64,000 bases of DNA from Paenibacillus sp. FSL A5-0031 (GCF_001956295.1 NZ_MRTD01000004.1:248001-312000), one strand, 5' to 3'. Counted from the first letter of the stretch, positions 43,335 to 52,203 are shown. The notes: a model not told the origin generated them from the sequence alone. Translations and numbers: made by a program.

Positions 43335-44228
43335 TTATTGTCCTTTAAAAGCTTTCAAAAACTGAACAGCTTTGCTAATATCCGCTTCTGGACTCGTACC
43401 AACTTCACGCTCGATCGTCAAATAACCTGTATAGCCAATTTCCTGAAGCGCTCGCAAATATGCCGGCCAGTCTACAGTACCATCACCAAGCGGCACTTCG
43501 CGGAACGCGGAGCCAGTCTCGGCCATCGCAGCAATTTTCTCATGGTCGAGTGAAACCTCGTAGCCATAATCGCCATAAACGTCGCGCGGATCAACATCTC
43601 CCAGCTTCACGCCGTCCTTCGCATGCGTATGAACGATATAATCCTTAAGCGTGTAAACGCCTTGGACAGGATCATCTCCTGTAACCATAACCATGTTGGC
43701 AGGGTCAAAGTTAACAGCTACGCCTTTGGTGCCAAGACCATCAAGAAACGACTTCAAATGCGCAGACGTCTCAGGCCCTGTCTCAATCGCAAAATAAGCG
43801 TTCATGTCATTTGCAAATCTAGCCAGCTCTTCGCATGCCGCATGCATCGTCTCATAAACACGGCTGTTTTTGTCGCTTGGAACGATACCGATATGCGTCG
43901 TAATAATGTTTGTTCCAAGCTCCATGCCAAGCTCCATAATCCGTTTGGATTTATCGATTTTCGCACGGTTTTCCGCAGGGTCCTGAAAACCATGGCCGCC
44001 CAAATCGCCAACTAGAGCAGAAATATCAAGGCCTAGCCCATCAATATAAGACTTCCATTCTTTTCTTGCAGCTGCGTTCAGGTTAGCAGGGTCCAGCTCG
44101 CCATGTACCGCATACATTTGCACGCCATCCGCACCAACCTGCTTCGCTTTAAGCAAACCTTCCTTTACACCAACCTGAAAGCTATCCACGATAACGCCGA
44201 TTTTGTTCGTAATGATAGGTGATGTCAT
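43335..44228 (-). CDS. Sugar phosphate isomerase/epimerase family protein (AP endonuclease-2-like TIM barrel)
   Basis: The 297-residue TIM-barrel protein reads GVIVDSFQVGVKEGLLKAKQ, GADGVQMYAVHGELDPAN, TNIITTHIGIVP, YFAIETGPETSAH and a VNFDPANMVMVTGDDP segment, with the metal-binding His in IVHTHAKDG and final Glu in LTIEREVG. This is the xylose-isomerase-like family of inosose dehydratases and sugar epimerases. The ATG at 44228 follows AAGGAGTGAC. It is downstream of a similar barrel and a Gfo/Idh dehydrogenase, so all three probably process one sugar or inositol derivative. Confidence 0.88.
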   Translation of the reverse strand: MTSPIITNKIGVIVDSFQVGVKEGLLKAKQVGADGVQMYAVHGELDPANLNAAARKEWKSYIDGLGLDISALVGDLGGHGFQDPAENRAKIDKSKRIMELGMELGTNIITTHIGIVPSDKNSRVYETMHAACEELARFANDMNAYFAIETGPETSAHLKSFLDGLGTKGVAVNFDPANMVMVTGDDPVQGVYTLKDYIVHTHAKDGVKLGDVDPRDVYGDYGYEVSLDHEKIAAMAETGSAFREVPLGDGTVDWPAYLRALQEIGYTGYLTIEREVGTSPEADISKAVQFLKAFKGQ

Positions 44229-44247
44229 CTTCGAGTCACTCCTTCGT

Positions 44248-45105
44248 TTAAATTTCGTTCCATACACGTCTTACGAATTCAAAGCCAAGTCTCGTTCCAA
44301 GACGGCAATCTTCCAAGCCTTCAAACTCGATAGAAATATAATCATCATAGCCGCTTTCTTTCACTGCACGCAGTACTTGCGGCATTGCGATGTCACCATG
44401 TCCGACGATTGCTCCCCGAAGCCAATTGCCGCCTTTGGATTTAAACCAGCCTTCACCCGGATTTTCGGTAGATGGACGATAGTAGAAATCTTTAATATGG
44501 ACCATAGAAGCCAGGCTGACATTGTTTTTAACAGCAGCAAGAGGATTCTCATCCACACAAAGGAAGTTCCCGACATCAAGCGTTGTCTTGAAGTTTGGAC
44601 GATCTACAACCTCAATGAGTGCCTGTACCCGGTCGCTATGTTGTATAAAATAACCGTGATTTTCTACACTTGTTGTAATTCCAAACGTTGCTGCATAATC
44701 CGCAACTGCTTGGCAAGCCTTCGCTAGCTTTGGCAGCTCCAACAAGAAGTTCGAAATGGATAGGTTTTGCGATGATGCCACGTCGTGACGCATCTTCTTC
44801 ACGCCAAGTGCTGCTGCAATATCTACTTCACGCTTCAAGCGGTCAAGCTCCAGCTCGAATTGCTCTTCATTTAAACCGGAGAAGTTTGCACCTACCGCAT
44901 AATTCGATATTTCAATACCGCTTTCCTGCGCTTGCTTCTTAATCACTTCAATCAGTTCCGGATTTTCAGTAAGGTTAAAGCCAAGTGGTACAATTTCAAC
45001 ATGCTCTCCGCCAATGGATGCGATATATACGATAACATCCTGTATCGTCATTTCGCCCGTTCTCAGTGCATTATATAAGCTGTATGTGCTGATTCCTAAT
45101 TTCAT
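44248..45105 (-). CDS. Sugar phosphate isomerase/epimerase family protein (second TIM barrel)
   Basis: The 285-residue protein has the same barrel family pattern: GISTYSLYNALRTGEMTIQD, GGEHVEIVPLGF, the catalytic Glu in TSVENHGYF, TLDVGNFL, a metal-binding His in VHIKDFY and YISIEFEGLED near the end. It differs enough from its neighbour to suggest successive steps rather than a recent duplication. Its ATG overlaps the Gfo/Idh stop by 4 nt. Confidence 0.88.
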   Translation of the reverse strand: MKLGISTYSLYNALRTGEMTIQDVIVYIASIGGEHVEIVPLGFNLTENPELIEVIKKQAQESGIEISNYAVGANFSGLNEEQFELELDRLKREVDIAAALGVKKMRHDVASSQNLSISNFLLELPKLAKACQAVADYAATFGITTSVENHGYFIQHSDRVQALIEVVDRPNFKTTLDVGNFLCVDENPLAAVKNNVSLASMVHIKDFYYRPSTENPGEGWFKSKGGNWLRGAIVGHGDIAMPQVLRAVKESGYDDYISIEFEGLEDCRLGTRLGFEFVRRVWNEI

Positions 45106-46160
45106 AGACGCACTTCCGCTCCTTTTGCTGCGGATTCATAAATGCCGACTAATATTTTCATAATTTCCACGCCATCCGCCACTGGGCTGATTGGCTGTTT
45201 TCCGTTAGCAACACAATCAACGAAGTGGTTGATCTCATTTTGGAAAGCGCCAACAAAATCAAAGCCAGCGTGATCCGTCTGCGGATAAACGTTTAAGATC
45301 GTGTCATTTTGCTCTGTTACAATAACGGTTTCCGGATCGATTTCAAAACCGCCTTTTTCCCCATACAGCTTAACTGTGTTTTCATTAGACTTAGCATGCA
45401 GCGTGAAGCTGACATCTACGAGCAGCGATGCGCCATTCTCGAAGCGAATAAGTGCATTTGCCAAATCCTCAACTGTGTTTTTCTCTGCATCGTAATCCGC
45501 CGCTTGGTAGAAGCTTAAGTTTTTTACATTGGCACGATTGCCAAGCTTGCGATACGTATTGGCACTAACGGATACCGGCTTTGGACGTCCCATCAAATAC
45601 CAGCAAAGATCGATGACGTGTACGCCAATATCAATAAGCGGTCCGCCGCCTGAGCGCTCAATGTCGGAGAACCATCCGCCTGGATTTCCAAGGCGTCTGA
45701 GCGTTGATGCTTTGGCAAAATAAATTTCACCGAACTCGCCTCTGTCAGCCATCGCACGAATCAATTGTGCACTCGTATCGTATCTGCGGACGAAGCCCAC
45801 TTGAAGGAGCTTGCCGGATTGCTCTACAGCCTCTTGCACAAGAAGCGCATCTTCAACCGTACGGCAAAGCGGCTTCTCTACGAGCACATGCTTGCCAGCT
45901 TTTAGAGCCGCAATGCTGATTTCAGCATGCGTATTGTTCCACGTACAAATGCTGACTGCTTCAATAACTGGATCAGCGAGCAGCTCGTGATAATCCGTAT
46001 AAATTTTTTCGGCGCCATATTTCTCAGCTGCGGCTTTTACGCGCTCTTCATTTAAATCGCAAACCGCGTAAATGTTCGCATTAGGATTTTTCTTATAGGA
46101 ATCTAGATGAGATGATGAGATAGAGCCTGTTCCAATAACCGCGATTTGTATCGGTTTCAT
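45102..46160 (-). CDS. Gfo/Idh/MocA family oxidoreductase
   Basis: The 352-residue protein begins IQIAVIGTGSISSSHLDSYK (Rossmann), continues with CTWNNTHAEISIAALKAGKHVLVEKPL containing the catalytic EKP lysine, and has GGPLIDIGVHVIDLCWYLMG with the DxxxH active-site motif. Such enzymes oxidise or reduce sugars and inositols with NAD(P). The ATG at 46160 follows AAGGAGAG. It is first in a three-gene operon with two sugar isomerases and divergent from an AraC regulator. Confidence 0.92.
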   Translation of the reverse strand: MKPIQIAVIGTGSISSSHLDSYKKNPNANIYAVCDLNEERVKAAAEKYGAEKIYTDYHELLADPVIEAVSICTWNNTHAEISIAALKAGKHVLVEKPLCRTVEDALLVQEAVEQSGKLLQVGFVRRYDTSAQLIRAMADRGEFGEIYFAKASTLRRLGNPGGWFSDIERSGGGPLIDIGVHVIDLCWYLMGRPKPVSVSANTYRKLGNRANVKNLSFYQAADYDAEKNTVEDLANALIRFENGASLLVDVSFTLHAKSNENTVKLYGEKGGFEIDPETVIVTEQNDTILNVYPQTDHAGFDFVGAFQNEINHFVDCVANGKQPISPVADGVEIMKILVGIYESAAKGAEVRL

Positions 46161-46303
46161 TGCTAATCTCTCCTTATGAATTCTAATAGTAAGGTTTTGC
46201 ATGTCTACACTTTCGTATTATAATGGTTTCAACCTGCAACTCCATGTAAAGCTGTGCGGTTTGTTTGTACTATTGTGCTATCCTACTGAGGAGGTCTTTC
46301 AAG

Positions 46304-47170
46304 TTGGAAAAATTCGAAGAACTGCGTGAGCCTATGGACATGCCAGACCCTCATTTTCCGATAAAACTGCATCACAACACCTTCGACCAGCAGGGAATGG
46401 TCATTTTCCCGCATCATTTTCATGAACATCTTGAATTTTTATATTTTGTGTCGGGCACAGCCTCGATAGAGTGCGGTTCTACTACGATAACAGCATCCGC
46501 TGGCGATCTCATCGTCGTGAACAGCAATGAGCTTCACTACGGAATCAGTCTATCATCAGATTTGTACTACTATGCGCTCATCGCCGACATTTCCTTGCTG
46601 CACAGCCAGTCGGTGGATGCTGCCGAAACGAAGTTCATTACGCCCATTACGCAGAACCGCCTTCTGCTGCAAAATTATATTGGCGACGACAGCAAAGTAA
46701 CGTCCTGCATGCATGCCATCATCAATGAGCTCGAGCAGCGCGAGTTCGGTTACGAGCTGGCCATAAAGTCCGAGCTCTACCGCTTGTTGACGCTGCTGCT
46801 TCGCGGTCATGTCGCTACCGTGCTCACCAAAGACGAATATGCAGAGCGTATGAAGAACATTGAGCGCTTCGCGCCTGTCTTCAAGCATATTGAGGACAGC
46901 TACAAGGATGAGCTTTCGGTGGACCAGCTGGCAAGCATGGCAAACCTCAGCCGCTACCATTTTAGCCGATTGTTCAAAGAGCTGAGCGGCCATACCGTGA
47001 CGGAATACATTACGATGACACGGCTCGGCAAAGCCGATTACTTGCTGCGTCATAGTCCGCTTACCGTATCGGAGGTTGCAACAGCGACAGGCTTCAACGA
47101 CATTTATTACTTTAGCCGTACGTTCAAAAAACACAAAAAAGTTTCCCCGTCCTCGCTTCGGGGAAACTAA
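46304..47170 (+). CDS. AraC-family transcription regulator with cupin sensor domain
   Basis: The 288-residue protein has an N-terminal AraC-ligand cupin (about 30-105, HHFHEHLEFLYFVSGTASIE) and a C-terminal double helix-turn-helix (about 190-286): LSVDQLASMANLSRYHFSRL and SEVATATGFNDIYYFSRTFK. It starts at TTG 46304 behind GAGGAGG at 9 nt. It is divergent from the Gfo/Idh operon across a 143-bp gap and probably controls it in response to a sugar. Its last codons overlap the terminator of the convergent rnhA gene. Confidence 0.92.
   Translation: MEKFEELREPMDMPDPHFPIKLHHNTFDQQGMVIFPHHFHEHLEFLYFVSGTASIECGSTTITASAGDLIVVNSNELHYGISLSSDLYYYALIADISLLHSQSVDAAETKFITPITQNRLLLQNYIGDDSKVTSCMHAIINELEQREFGYELAIKSELYRLLTLLLRGHVATVLTKDEYAERMKNIERFAPVFKHIEDSYKDELSVDQLASMANLSRYHFSRLFKELSGHTVTEYITMTRLGKADYLLRHSPLTVSEVATATGFNDIYYFSRTFKKHKKVSPSSLRGN
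47133..47168 (-). terminator. rnhA terminator embedded in the araC-like coding end
   Basis: AGTTTCCCCG (47140-47149) pairs with 47159-47168. On the minus strand it is followed by TTTTTTGTGTTTTTTG. It lies inside the last codons of the convergent regulator gene, whose KKHKK lysine codons supply the T-tract. Confidence 0.85.
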
Positions 47171-47239
47171 TGTTGTTTGATGCTACGCGTTTGAATTTTT
47201 ACGGTAAAGCAGAGTGGCCGCTTGGGTCAGCATCGCTCC

Positions 47240-47905
47240 TCATTTGCGGCCAAAATCCGCTTTGATTTCGCCCCACTCCTCGGTATTCCATTTCAATACC
47301 TTATTCGTATAGGTATGGGTTTGAAGCCACTCCACAGCTTCATCTGTAAGCTCCCAAATTTTCGAAGTCGAAGCATCCCTTTTTAAGGTCGAGGCTACTT
47401 TTTTGTTGCGAAGCCAGCTTAGCGCTGTTCTTGAATCACTGTAAACCGTCCTTGTGCTGCCTTTCTCCTTCAAATAGGAAAGAGCATGTACGATAGCAAT
47501 AAACTCGCCTAAATTATTAGTGCCGTTCGGTACAGGTCCAACATAAAATAAGATTTCGCCCGTTTGTGTGTCTACGCCTTTGTATTCCACAGGCCCTGGG
47601 TTCCCTCGCGTTCCTACGTCAACAGAAATACTATCGTAGTCAATAGAAGCCGTTTCTTCCTGTAGCAGTACAGGCTGCTTTACGCTGCTCCCTGTTTTTG
47701 CGCTCGAAGCAGCAGCTTTGCCTGAGCCTGTCCCCCAATGACTGCGCCAGCCGTCTTGGAAAGCTTTTTCCGCCAGCTGCTTCGTCTCGAAAGATTTAAA
47801 CTTCGCATCCTGTACTCCGCTAACCTGAGCTTGGCACTCGGGCCATGAAGTAAATATCCCTGTTTTCTTGCCAACCCAGACGACATAATATTTTCCTTTT
47901 GCCAT
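47240..47905 (-). CDS. rnhA: Ribonuclease H with N-terminal viroplasmin (RNA-hybrid binding) domain
   Basis: RNase HI degrades RNA in RNA-DNA hybrids. The 221-residue protein has an N-terminal viroplasmin/HBD domain (about 4-52: YYVVWVGKKTGIFTSWPECQ and FKSFETKQLAEKAFQDGW), a linker, and an RNase H core with acidic residues in SVDVGTRGNPGP, NLGEFIAIVHAL, VYSDSRTAL and the final WGEIKADFGRK. This fused architecture is common in Bacillota. The start follows AAAGGTGGT. Confidence 0.95.
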   Translation of the reverse strand: MAKGKYYVVWVGKKTGIFTSWPECQAQVSGVQDAKFKSFETKQLAEKAFQDGWRSHWGTGSGKAAASSAKTGSSVKQPVLLQEETASIDYDSISVDVGTRGNPGPVEYKGVDTQTGEILFYVGPVPNGTNNLGEFIAIVHALSYLKEKGSTRTVYSDSRTALSWLRNKKVASTLKRDASTSKIWELTDEAVEWLQTHTYTNKVLKWNTEEWGEIKADFGRK

Positions 47906-48028
47906 TTACCAAAATACCACCTTTGTTAAAGTCTTTATTCATACTTTATTTCAAGCTGCTTATATTCGAATAAAACGCGATATTACATTTAGTTCTATCT
48001 ATTATAAAACGTCCATGCCTTAAAGCAA

Positions 48029-49261
48029 CTATGCTCGATAACCTTCATTTTTAATTGGTCTGCCCTTAGACGTTATGGTACATGAAAGCAAATATCCCAG
48101 TCCCAAGAAACAAAGCGGAATCGTCGGATAAAAATATCTTGGCGTAGGCGAGAAGGGTAGATACAGCAGTATGCTAAATACGGCGAGCAATGCAATCATC
48201 ATATACATCGCATTTCTTCTTTCATGGATAATGATCTTCACTAGTCCACCCAAACCAATGACCATAACGATCACATGCAAAATGGTTATCAGCTTGGACA
48301 ATAGCTTATTTACTGTTATAGATCCTAAACCCGGAAAAATCTCACTAATATAAATTAGCAGCTTGCCCCAGCTGTACCAGCTCAAGTAGGTGAAAAACTC
48401 ATTGCGAAAACCATTGATGATTCGCTCATAAGCTATTCTCCCCATTTCCGCGGGATCTTGTTTAACGTCAACATGAGGACTCCGTTCAAAAGGATAAGAA
48501 CCCCATAACAACGGATTTCCCGTCTGCTCCGCAAGCAACAGCACCTTATCTAAGGTCATCCAATTGCGGATCCACCAGGGCAGCATCATTGCAGCAAAGC
48601 CGATCGTAATCACGGAAATCGCTTTTAGCACAGCTGCCATTCCATGTTTTCTTCCGTATACCGCTACACCAGCTAGCAAAACAACTATAAAGGGAACGAT
48701 CGTTGGCCGAATCAGTACACAAATGCCGAAGACGACACCTAGTGATAGAAACCATCTAAGCTTCGTTTCCTGTGCACACCTCACTAGAAGATAAATAAAG
48801 AATAGGAAAAATAAACCGTATAACGTTTCTGTTAAAAGATACATTGGCGATAAAATAAACGTGGGATGCAATAAATAACAAGCCATCATCAACAGACTAA
48901 TGCCCGTATGCGCAAACATCCGTCTCGCAATCCTATACATGATAACTGCACATATAAGTTGAATTAATATTTGCAGCGCCTGAATTTGTACGACTGGGGG
49001 ACGATCTCCCGCATATCCAAATACGGCATAACAGCCAGCCAAAAAAAGAGGATAACCTGGCGTTGTAAACGCATTAGGTTTTTCTGAATAAGCATATGGC
49101 GCATATCCGTAAACGCCCTCGTGAAGCAGCTGCAGCACCATTTTATTATAGCCAACCTCGTCACCCGTCAACTTTTTTTCCCAATCCGTATAATAACAAC
49201 GAAGCAGCAAGCCTAGCAAAAGCAATATAGTGAAAATGACCGTTTTGGTTCTGATAGCCAT
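48029..49261 (-). CDS. Membrane glycosyltransferase of the GT39/ArnT-like (PMT) superfamily
   Basis: The 410-residue protein has about ten membrane helices and the GT-C layout: an acidic first external loop DWEKKLTGDEVGYNKM after helix 1, then FTTPGYPLFLAGCYAVFG and a later LIRPTIVPFIVVLLAG. Such enzymes transfer sugars from polyprenyl-phosphate donors to proteins or cell-wall glycans outside the membrane. The acceptor is unknown. Single gene. Confidence 0.82.
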   Translation of the reverse strand: MAIRTKTVIFTILLLLGLLLRCYYTDWEKKLTGDEVGYNKMVLQLLHEGVYGYAPYAYSEKPNAFTTPGYPLFLAGCYAVFGYAGDRPPVVQIQALQILIQLICAVIMYRIARRMFAHTGISLLMMACYLLHPTFILSPMYLLTETLYGLFFLFFIYLLVRCAQETKLRWFLSLGVVFGICVLIRPTIVPFIVVLLAGVAVYGRKHGMAAVLKAISVITIGFAAMMLPWWIRNWMTLDKVLLLAEQTGNPLLWGSYPFERSPHVDVKQDPAEMGRIAYERIINGFRNEFFTYLSWYSWGKLLIYISEIFPGLGSITVNKLLSKLITILHVIVMVIGLGGLVKIIIHERRNAMYMMIALLAVFSILLYLPFSPTPRYFYPTIPLCFLGLGYLLSCTITSKGRPIKNEGYRA

Positions 49262-49389
49262 ATCATGTTCAACCCTTTTTTAACATATTGTACGATATCT
49301 GAACTTCCTTACATTTCCAAATGACCACACTTGAACGATTGTAGCATTATTCTAATCTTGCAGCCAATGAAGTTTTTTTCATAAAAACA

Positions 49390-49434
49390 CAAAAAAAGAC
49401 TGCTCCTCTTGGCATGTTGCCTTTGGAGACAGCC
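49390..49434 (-). terminator. Intrinsic terminator of the MetF-like gene
   Basis: On the minus strand GGCTGTCTCC pairs (one bulge) with GGAGCAGTC across an 18-nt loop and is followed by TTTTTTTGTG. Confidence 0.75.
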
Positions 49435-49462
49435 GTCATTTGTTATCCATTCGCATTTTACT

Positions 49463-50215
49463 TTATACGAGTACTTTACTGAAGATCCCATCAAAATAAG
49501 CCTGCAAATCGACTTTTATCGGCATAAAATAAATATGGCTGTTCGTCTTCTTCGTAAACGCTAATGCTTGCTTCGCAAATTCGATATTCCACTCGAGCGT
49601 CGGCTGAAAATCAGCAGGGAATACAACATGATTTCTTGTTTCCCAATATTTTTGCGATTTGTCCGATACGACCGGCGATACGCCCCAGAAAATTTCGGAG
49701 CCCTTCACCATATTTGAATACTGCTCCATCAAGCTCAGATCAAAAAATGGCTGCGTGAAGAAACCGTCTGCTCCAGCTTCAAGCTTTTTTTGTACATACT
49801 CATATTCCTCGTCCATGCTGCTACGATAAGGATCTATCGCTGAATACACTTTAATATGAGGGTGATCCTTCTTGATCTTGGCAATCAAGTCTAAACAAGT
49901 CGTCTGATAAACAACTTTCTCGCTATTTTTTGGAATATCGCCGGTTACGACGAGCACCTCAGTAATGTTATGTTGGTCTAAGCGTTCTATGAATTGCAGC
50001 GGTTCTACACAGTCGAAGTCCATGGCCCGGATATGGGGAATGCTAGACTCATATAGAGATTTGCATAGGCAGGATGCCTCCCAGCTGCGCAGCTCGAACC
50101 TCGTCAAATCAGGAATATTAATTGTATTGATAGCAGGAAACTGTGTTTTAATTAAATCCAGCTCCGCCTTCAGCTGGGCCTCGTCTCTTGGAACCAGCTC
50201 TAATGAAATTCTCAC
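49463..50215 (-). CDS. Methylenetetrahydrofolate-reductase-like protein (MetF family)
   Basis: The 250-residue barrel protein has MetF features: VPRDEAQLKAELDLIK, SIPHIRAMDFDCVEPLQFI (folate-binding region), EVLVVTGDIPKNSEK and EAGADGFFTQPFFDLSLMEQ. Canonical MetF is about 290 residues and usually reads H-[IL]-T-C-R in the central motif; this one reads HIRAMD, so it is a divergent, shorter member. It may make 5-methyltetrahydrofolate or act on another folate. It starts at GTG 50215 behind AAGGGG. Confidence 0.75.
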   Translation of the reverse strand: MRISLELVPRDEAQLKAELDLIKTQFPAINTINIPDLTRFELRSWEASCLCKSLYESSIPHIRAMDFDCVEPLQFIERLDQHNITEVLVVTGDIPKNSEKVVYQTTCLDLIAKIKKDHPHIKVYSAIDPYRSSMDEEYEYVQKKLEAGADGFFTQPFFDLSLMEQYSNMVKGSEIFWGVSPVVSDKSQKYWETRNHVVFPADFQPTLEWNIEFAKQALAFTKKTNSHIYFMPIKVDLQAYFDGIFSKVLV

Positions 50216-50383
50216 CTCATAAGCCCCTTACTCTATATAGAATGAATAGAATCCATGCTCGTCAAGATTATTGCATATTAATACATATTAACGAATTTTA
50301 ATTCAGATTACCAATCAATTAAATAGCAGCTTGCTATCATTTTCTCTTATAAAGGGTAATAGTTGCTCAGGTATTACGAAATA

Positions 50384-50914
50384 TTACTTAGTCGAAGCTT
50401 GCAATAGCTCATCGATATGGAATAAAGAAATGTAGGTTAATCCTGCCTCTTCGAGATTCCTCCTGCCCAGCGGCTCTCGTTCAATAACCGACATAACGGA
50501 CTTGATCTCAGCCCCATATTTCCTCAGATCATCTGTGCTGATAAGAATTTGTCCTCCTGTTGTAACCACATCTTCAATAATACAGACCTTTTTCCCTGCT
50601 ATGTCTACTCCTTCAGCAAGCTTACAGGTGCCATATTTCTTTGCTTCTTTCCTTACAAATGCGGCAGGAATGCCTGTTTTCAGCGAAAGAGCTGTTGCAA
50701 TCGGAATGCCGCCCATTTCGAGCCCCGCCAATACTTCGGTATCGCTGGGTACTAACGGAGCCAGTTTCTCTGCAATTTCTGCCAAAAGCTTAGGATTGGA
50801 CTCAAATAAGTATTTATCAAAATAGTGATTCGAAACTTGACCTGAACGCAGCTTAAACTCTCCCTCTAAATAGGCTGCTTCATAGATTGTTTTCGCCAAT
50901 TGTTCTCTCATCAT
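50384..50914 (-). CDS. pyrE: Orotate phosphoribosyltransferase
   Basis: PyrE makes orotidine monophosphate from orotate and PRPP in pyrimidine synthesis. The 176-residue protein has the PRPP-binding motif VCIIEDVVTTGGQ (about 113-125), the flexible-loop lysines FVRKEAKKYGT and N-terminal GEFKLRSGQVSNHYFDKYLF. It stands alone, not beside pyrF or carAB as in the Bacillus pyr operon. A promoter, a 25-codon leader ORF and a terminator upstream indicate transcription attenuation. The start follows AAGGAGTG. Confidence 0.93.
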   Translation of the reverse strand: MMREQLAKTIYEAAYLEGEFKLRSGQVSNHYFDKYLFESNPKLLAEIAEKLAPLVPSDTEVLAGLEMGGIPIATALSLKTGIPAAFVRKEAKKYGTCKLAEGVDIAGKKVCIIEDVVTTGGQILISTDDLRKYGAEIKSVMSVIEREPLGRRNLEEAGLTYISLFHIDELLQASTK

Positions 50915-50945
50915 TTCTAAAACACTCCTTCGCGTTTTTAAGTAT

Positions 50946-50982
50946 AAAAAAAAACACTAAAGCAGCAATCGCTTTAGTGTTT
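50946..50982 (-). terminator. pyrE attenuator terminator
   Basis: AAACACTAAAGC (minus strand, 50971-50982) pairs perfectly over 12 bp with 50952-50963, with a 7-nt loop and a run of nine T. The stop codon of the leader ORF lies inside the first arm, so a ribosome close behind RNA polymerase would prevent the hairpin. Confidence 0.88.
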
Positions 50983-51051
50983 CATATAAGAATGGAAATA
51001 TAAAAATGATAATCGAGGTCTTTCCCGAAGCGCCTCTATCATCGTCTTCAT
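50974..51051 (-). CDS. pyrE leader peptide, 25 codons
   Basis: A frame starts MKTMIEALRE at ATG 51051 and ends YFHSYMKH at the TAA 50974-50976. GAAGGGGTGGGAG gives a strong ribosome binding site. The codons for SFLYF form the U-rich run TTTTTATATTT, a potential UTP-sensitive pause site. Three arginine codons lie in the middle. Confidence 0.65.
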   Translation of the reverse strand: MKTMIEALRERPRLSFLYFHSYMKH

Positions 51052-51079
51052 ACTCCCACCCCTTCCAGTCATTCCTATT

Positions 51080-51108
51080 ATTGTAAAGGTGAATTCACCA
51101 TTTTACAA
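51080..51108 (-). promoter_or_regulatory. pyrE promoter with palindromic operator in the spacer
   Basis: TTGTAA (51103-51108) and TACAAT (51080-51085) are 17 bp apart on the minus strand. The spacer holds the perfect 12-bp palindrome GGTGAATTCACC (51088-51099), which could be a repressor site. Confidence 0.7.
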
Positions 51109-51135
51109 CTAATTTTTCATAGATGGCGAAAAGAG

Positions 51136-51525
51136 CTATAAACAAGCAATGACTCTAGACACCTGCAGATCGTTTTTCTTTTCCTCTAATGTAAACCATG
51201 CGATTCCTTTCAATACCTGCTCATCAGCAGAGAGCTCAGGGTCTACTCCAAGCTGTGCCTCTTCCTTCGCATCAACGGTAACAAGGTAGCAATAATCCGG
51301 CCCTAATGAATATTCCGCTTCAAATAATAGTCTTTCCGCTTTGCCATTTAGACAGACTTCTTCCTTAACCTCACGAATAACCGCTTCCTCATTCGTCTCC
51401 CCAGCTTCTACGCCACCGCCGGGCAATGTCCAGAAGCTCCGATTCTCGAGGGGATGATCTTGAAAGACCATCAGAATTTTCTCATTACGAATAATTGCCG
51501 CACAAACCCTCGGTCTTAGCTCCAT
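51136..51525 (-). CDS. Nudix hydrolase
   Basis: The 129-residue protein carries the Nudix box GGGVEAGETNEEAVIREVKEE (GX5EX7REVXEE pattern, about 36-56) that binds magnesium and cleaves nucleoside-diphosphate-linked compounds, with WTLP before it. Substrate unknown. It is 15 bp downstream of a HAD phosphatase gene and likely co-transcribed with it and the beta-lactamase-fold gene. Confidence 0.93.
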   Translation of the reverse strand: MELRPRVCAAIIRNEKILMVFQDHPLENRSFWTLPGGGVEAGETNEEAVIREVKEEVCLNGKAERLLFEAEYSLGPDYCYLVTVDAKEEAQLGVDPELSADEQVLKGIAWFTLEEKKNDLQVSRVIACL

Positions 51526-51540
51526 TTTAGTTTTCCTCCG

Positions 51541-52203
51541 TTATTTCCATTGTTCAACTAGATGTCTAATTTCTATTAAGTCCTTCACCTTCGCGTCAAA
51601 CTCAAATGACTCCGTATAATAGTTGTCTTCCTTCCATATTCCCTTCATGCCTTTCGCTTTGCTCGCAGTGATGTCATTGACTGGATGGTCTCCAACATAA
51701 ACACATGCCTCTGTCGCCACATTCAGTTTTTCCGCAGCTCGCAGGAATATAGCGGGATCAGGCTTGCGGAGGCCCTCCCGCTCCGAAATAAGAATTTCAT
51801 CAAAATAATGAGCGATTTGGAGTGCCTGAATATTGCTCGCTTGAAAGTCGCCGAATCCGTTCGTAATCATCGCCAGCTTATAGCCTTTCTCCTTAAGGCT
51901 ATCGAGCAGTTCAATCATATTAGGAAATGAAACCGCATGATTTGAGAAACCTATCTTATAGTCGTCTAACAGTTCATTCCAGTCCAGCCTAAGCTCAAAC
52001 TCTCGTATGAGCTCTTGATATACTTTGTCCTTCCAAACATAGCCACGACTGTCTAATGCGATGAACCTTTTAATATAACTCTCTTTATCCACCTCGACGT
52101 TCGGTCTAATCAATCTCTCGAATTGCTCCTCTACGAACTTCAATAAGGAACGATCACGATCCAGCAGCGTACCGTCTAAATCAAAAATAACGGCTTGAAT
52201 CAT
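51541..52203 (-). CDS. HAD-family hydrolase (phosphatase)
   Basis: The 220-residue protein has the HAD motifs: I FDLDGTLLD (8-16, nucleophile Asp), II MITNGFGD, III lysine in REGLRKPDPAIF and IV VGDHPVNDI. An alpha-helical cap (about 20-90) places it with phosphoglycolate- or nucleotide-type phosphatases. Its ATG overlaps the upstream stop codon by 4 nt, so it is coupled to the beta-lactamase-fold gene. Confidence 0.93.
   Translation of the reverse strand: MIQAVIFDLDGTLLDRDRSLLKFVEEQFERLIRPNVEVDKESYIKRFIALDSRGYVWKDKVYQELIREFELRLDWNELLDDYKIGFSNHAVSFPNMIELLDSLKEKGYKLAMITNGFGDFQASNIQALQIAHYFDEILISEREGLRKPDPAIFLRAAEKLNVATEACVYVGDHPVNDITASKAKGMKGIWKEDNYYTESFEFDAKVKDLIEIRHLVEQWK

Noticed and set aside
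46556..47134. 192-codon minus-strand frame opposite the AraC-like gene
   Set aside because: Shadow of the regulator coding frame; no start signals.
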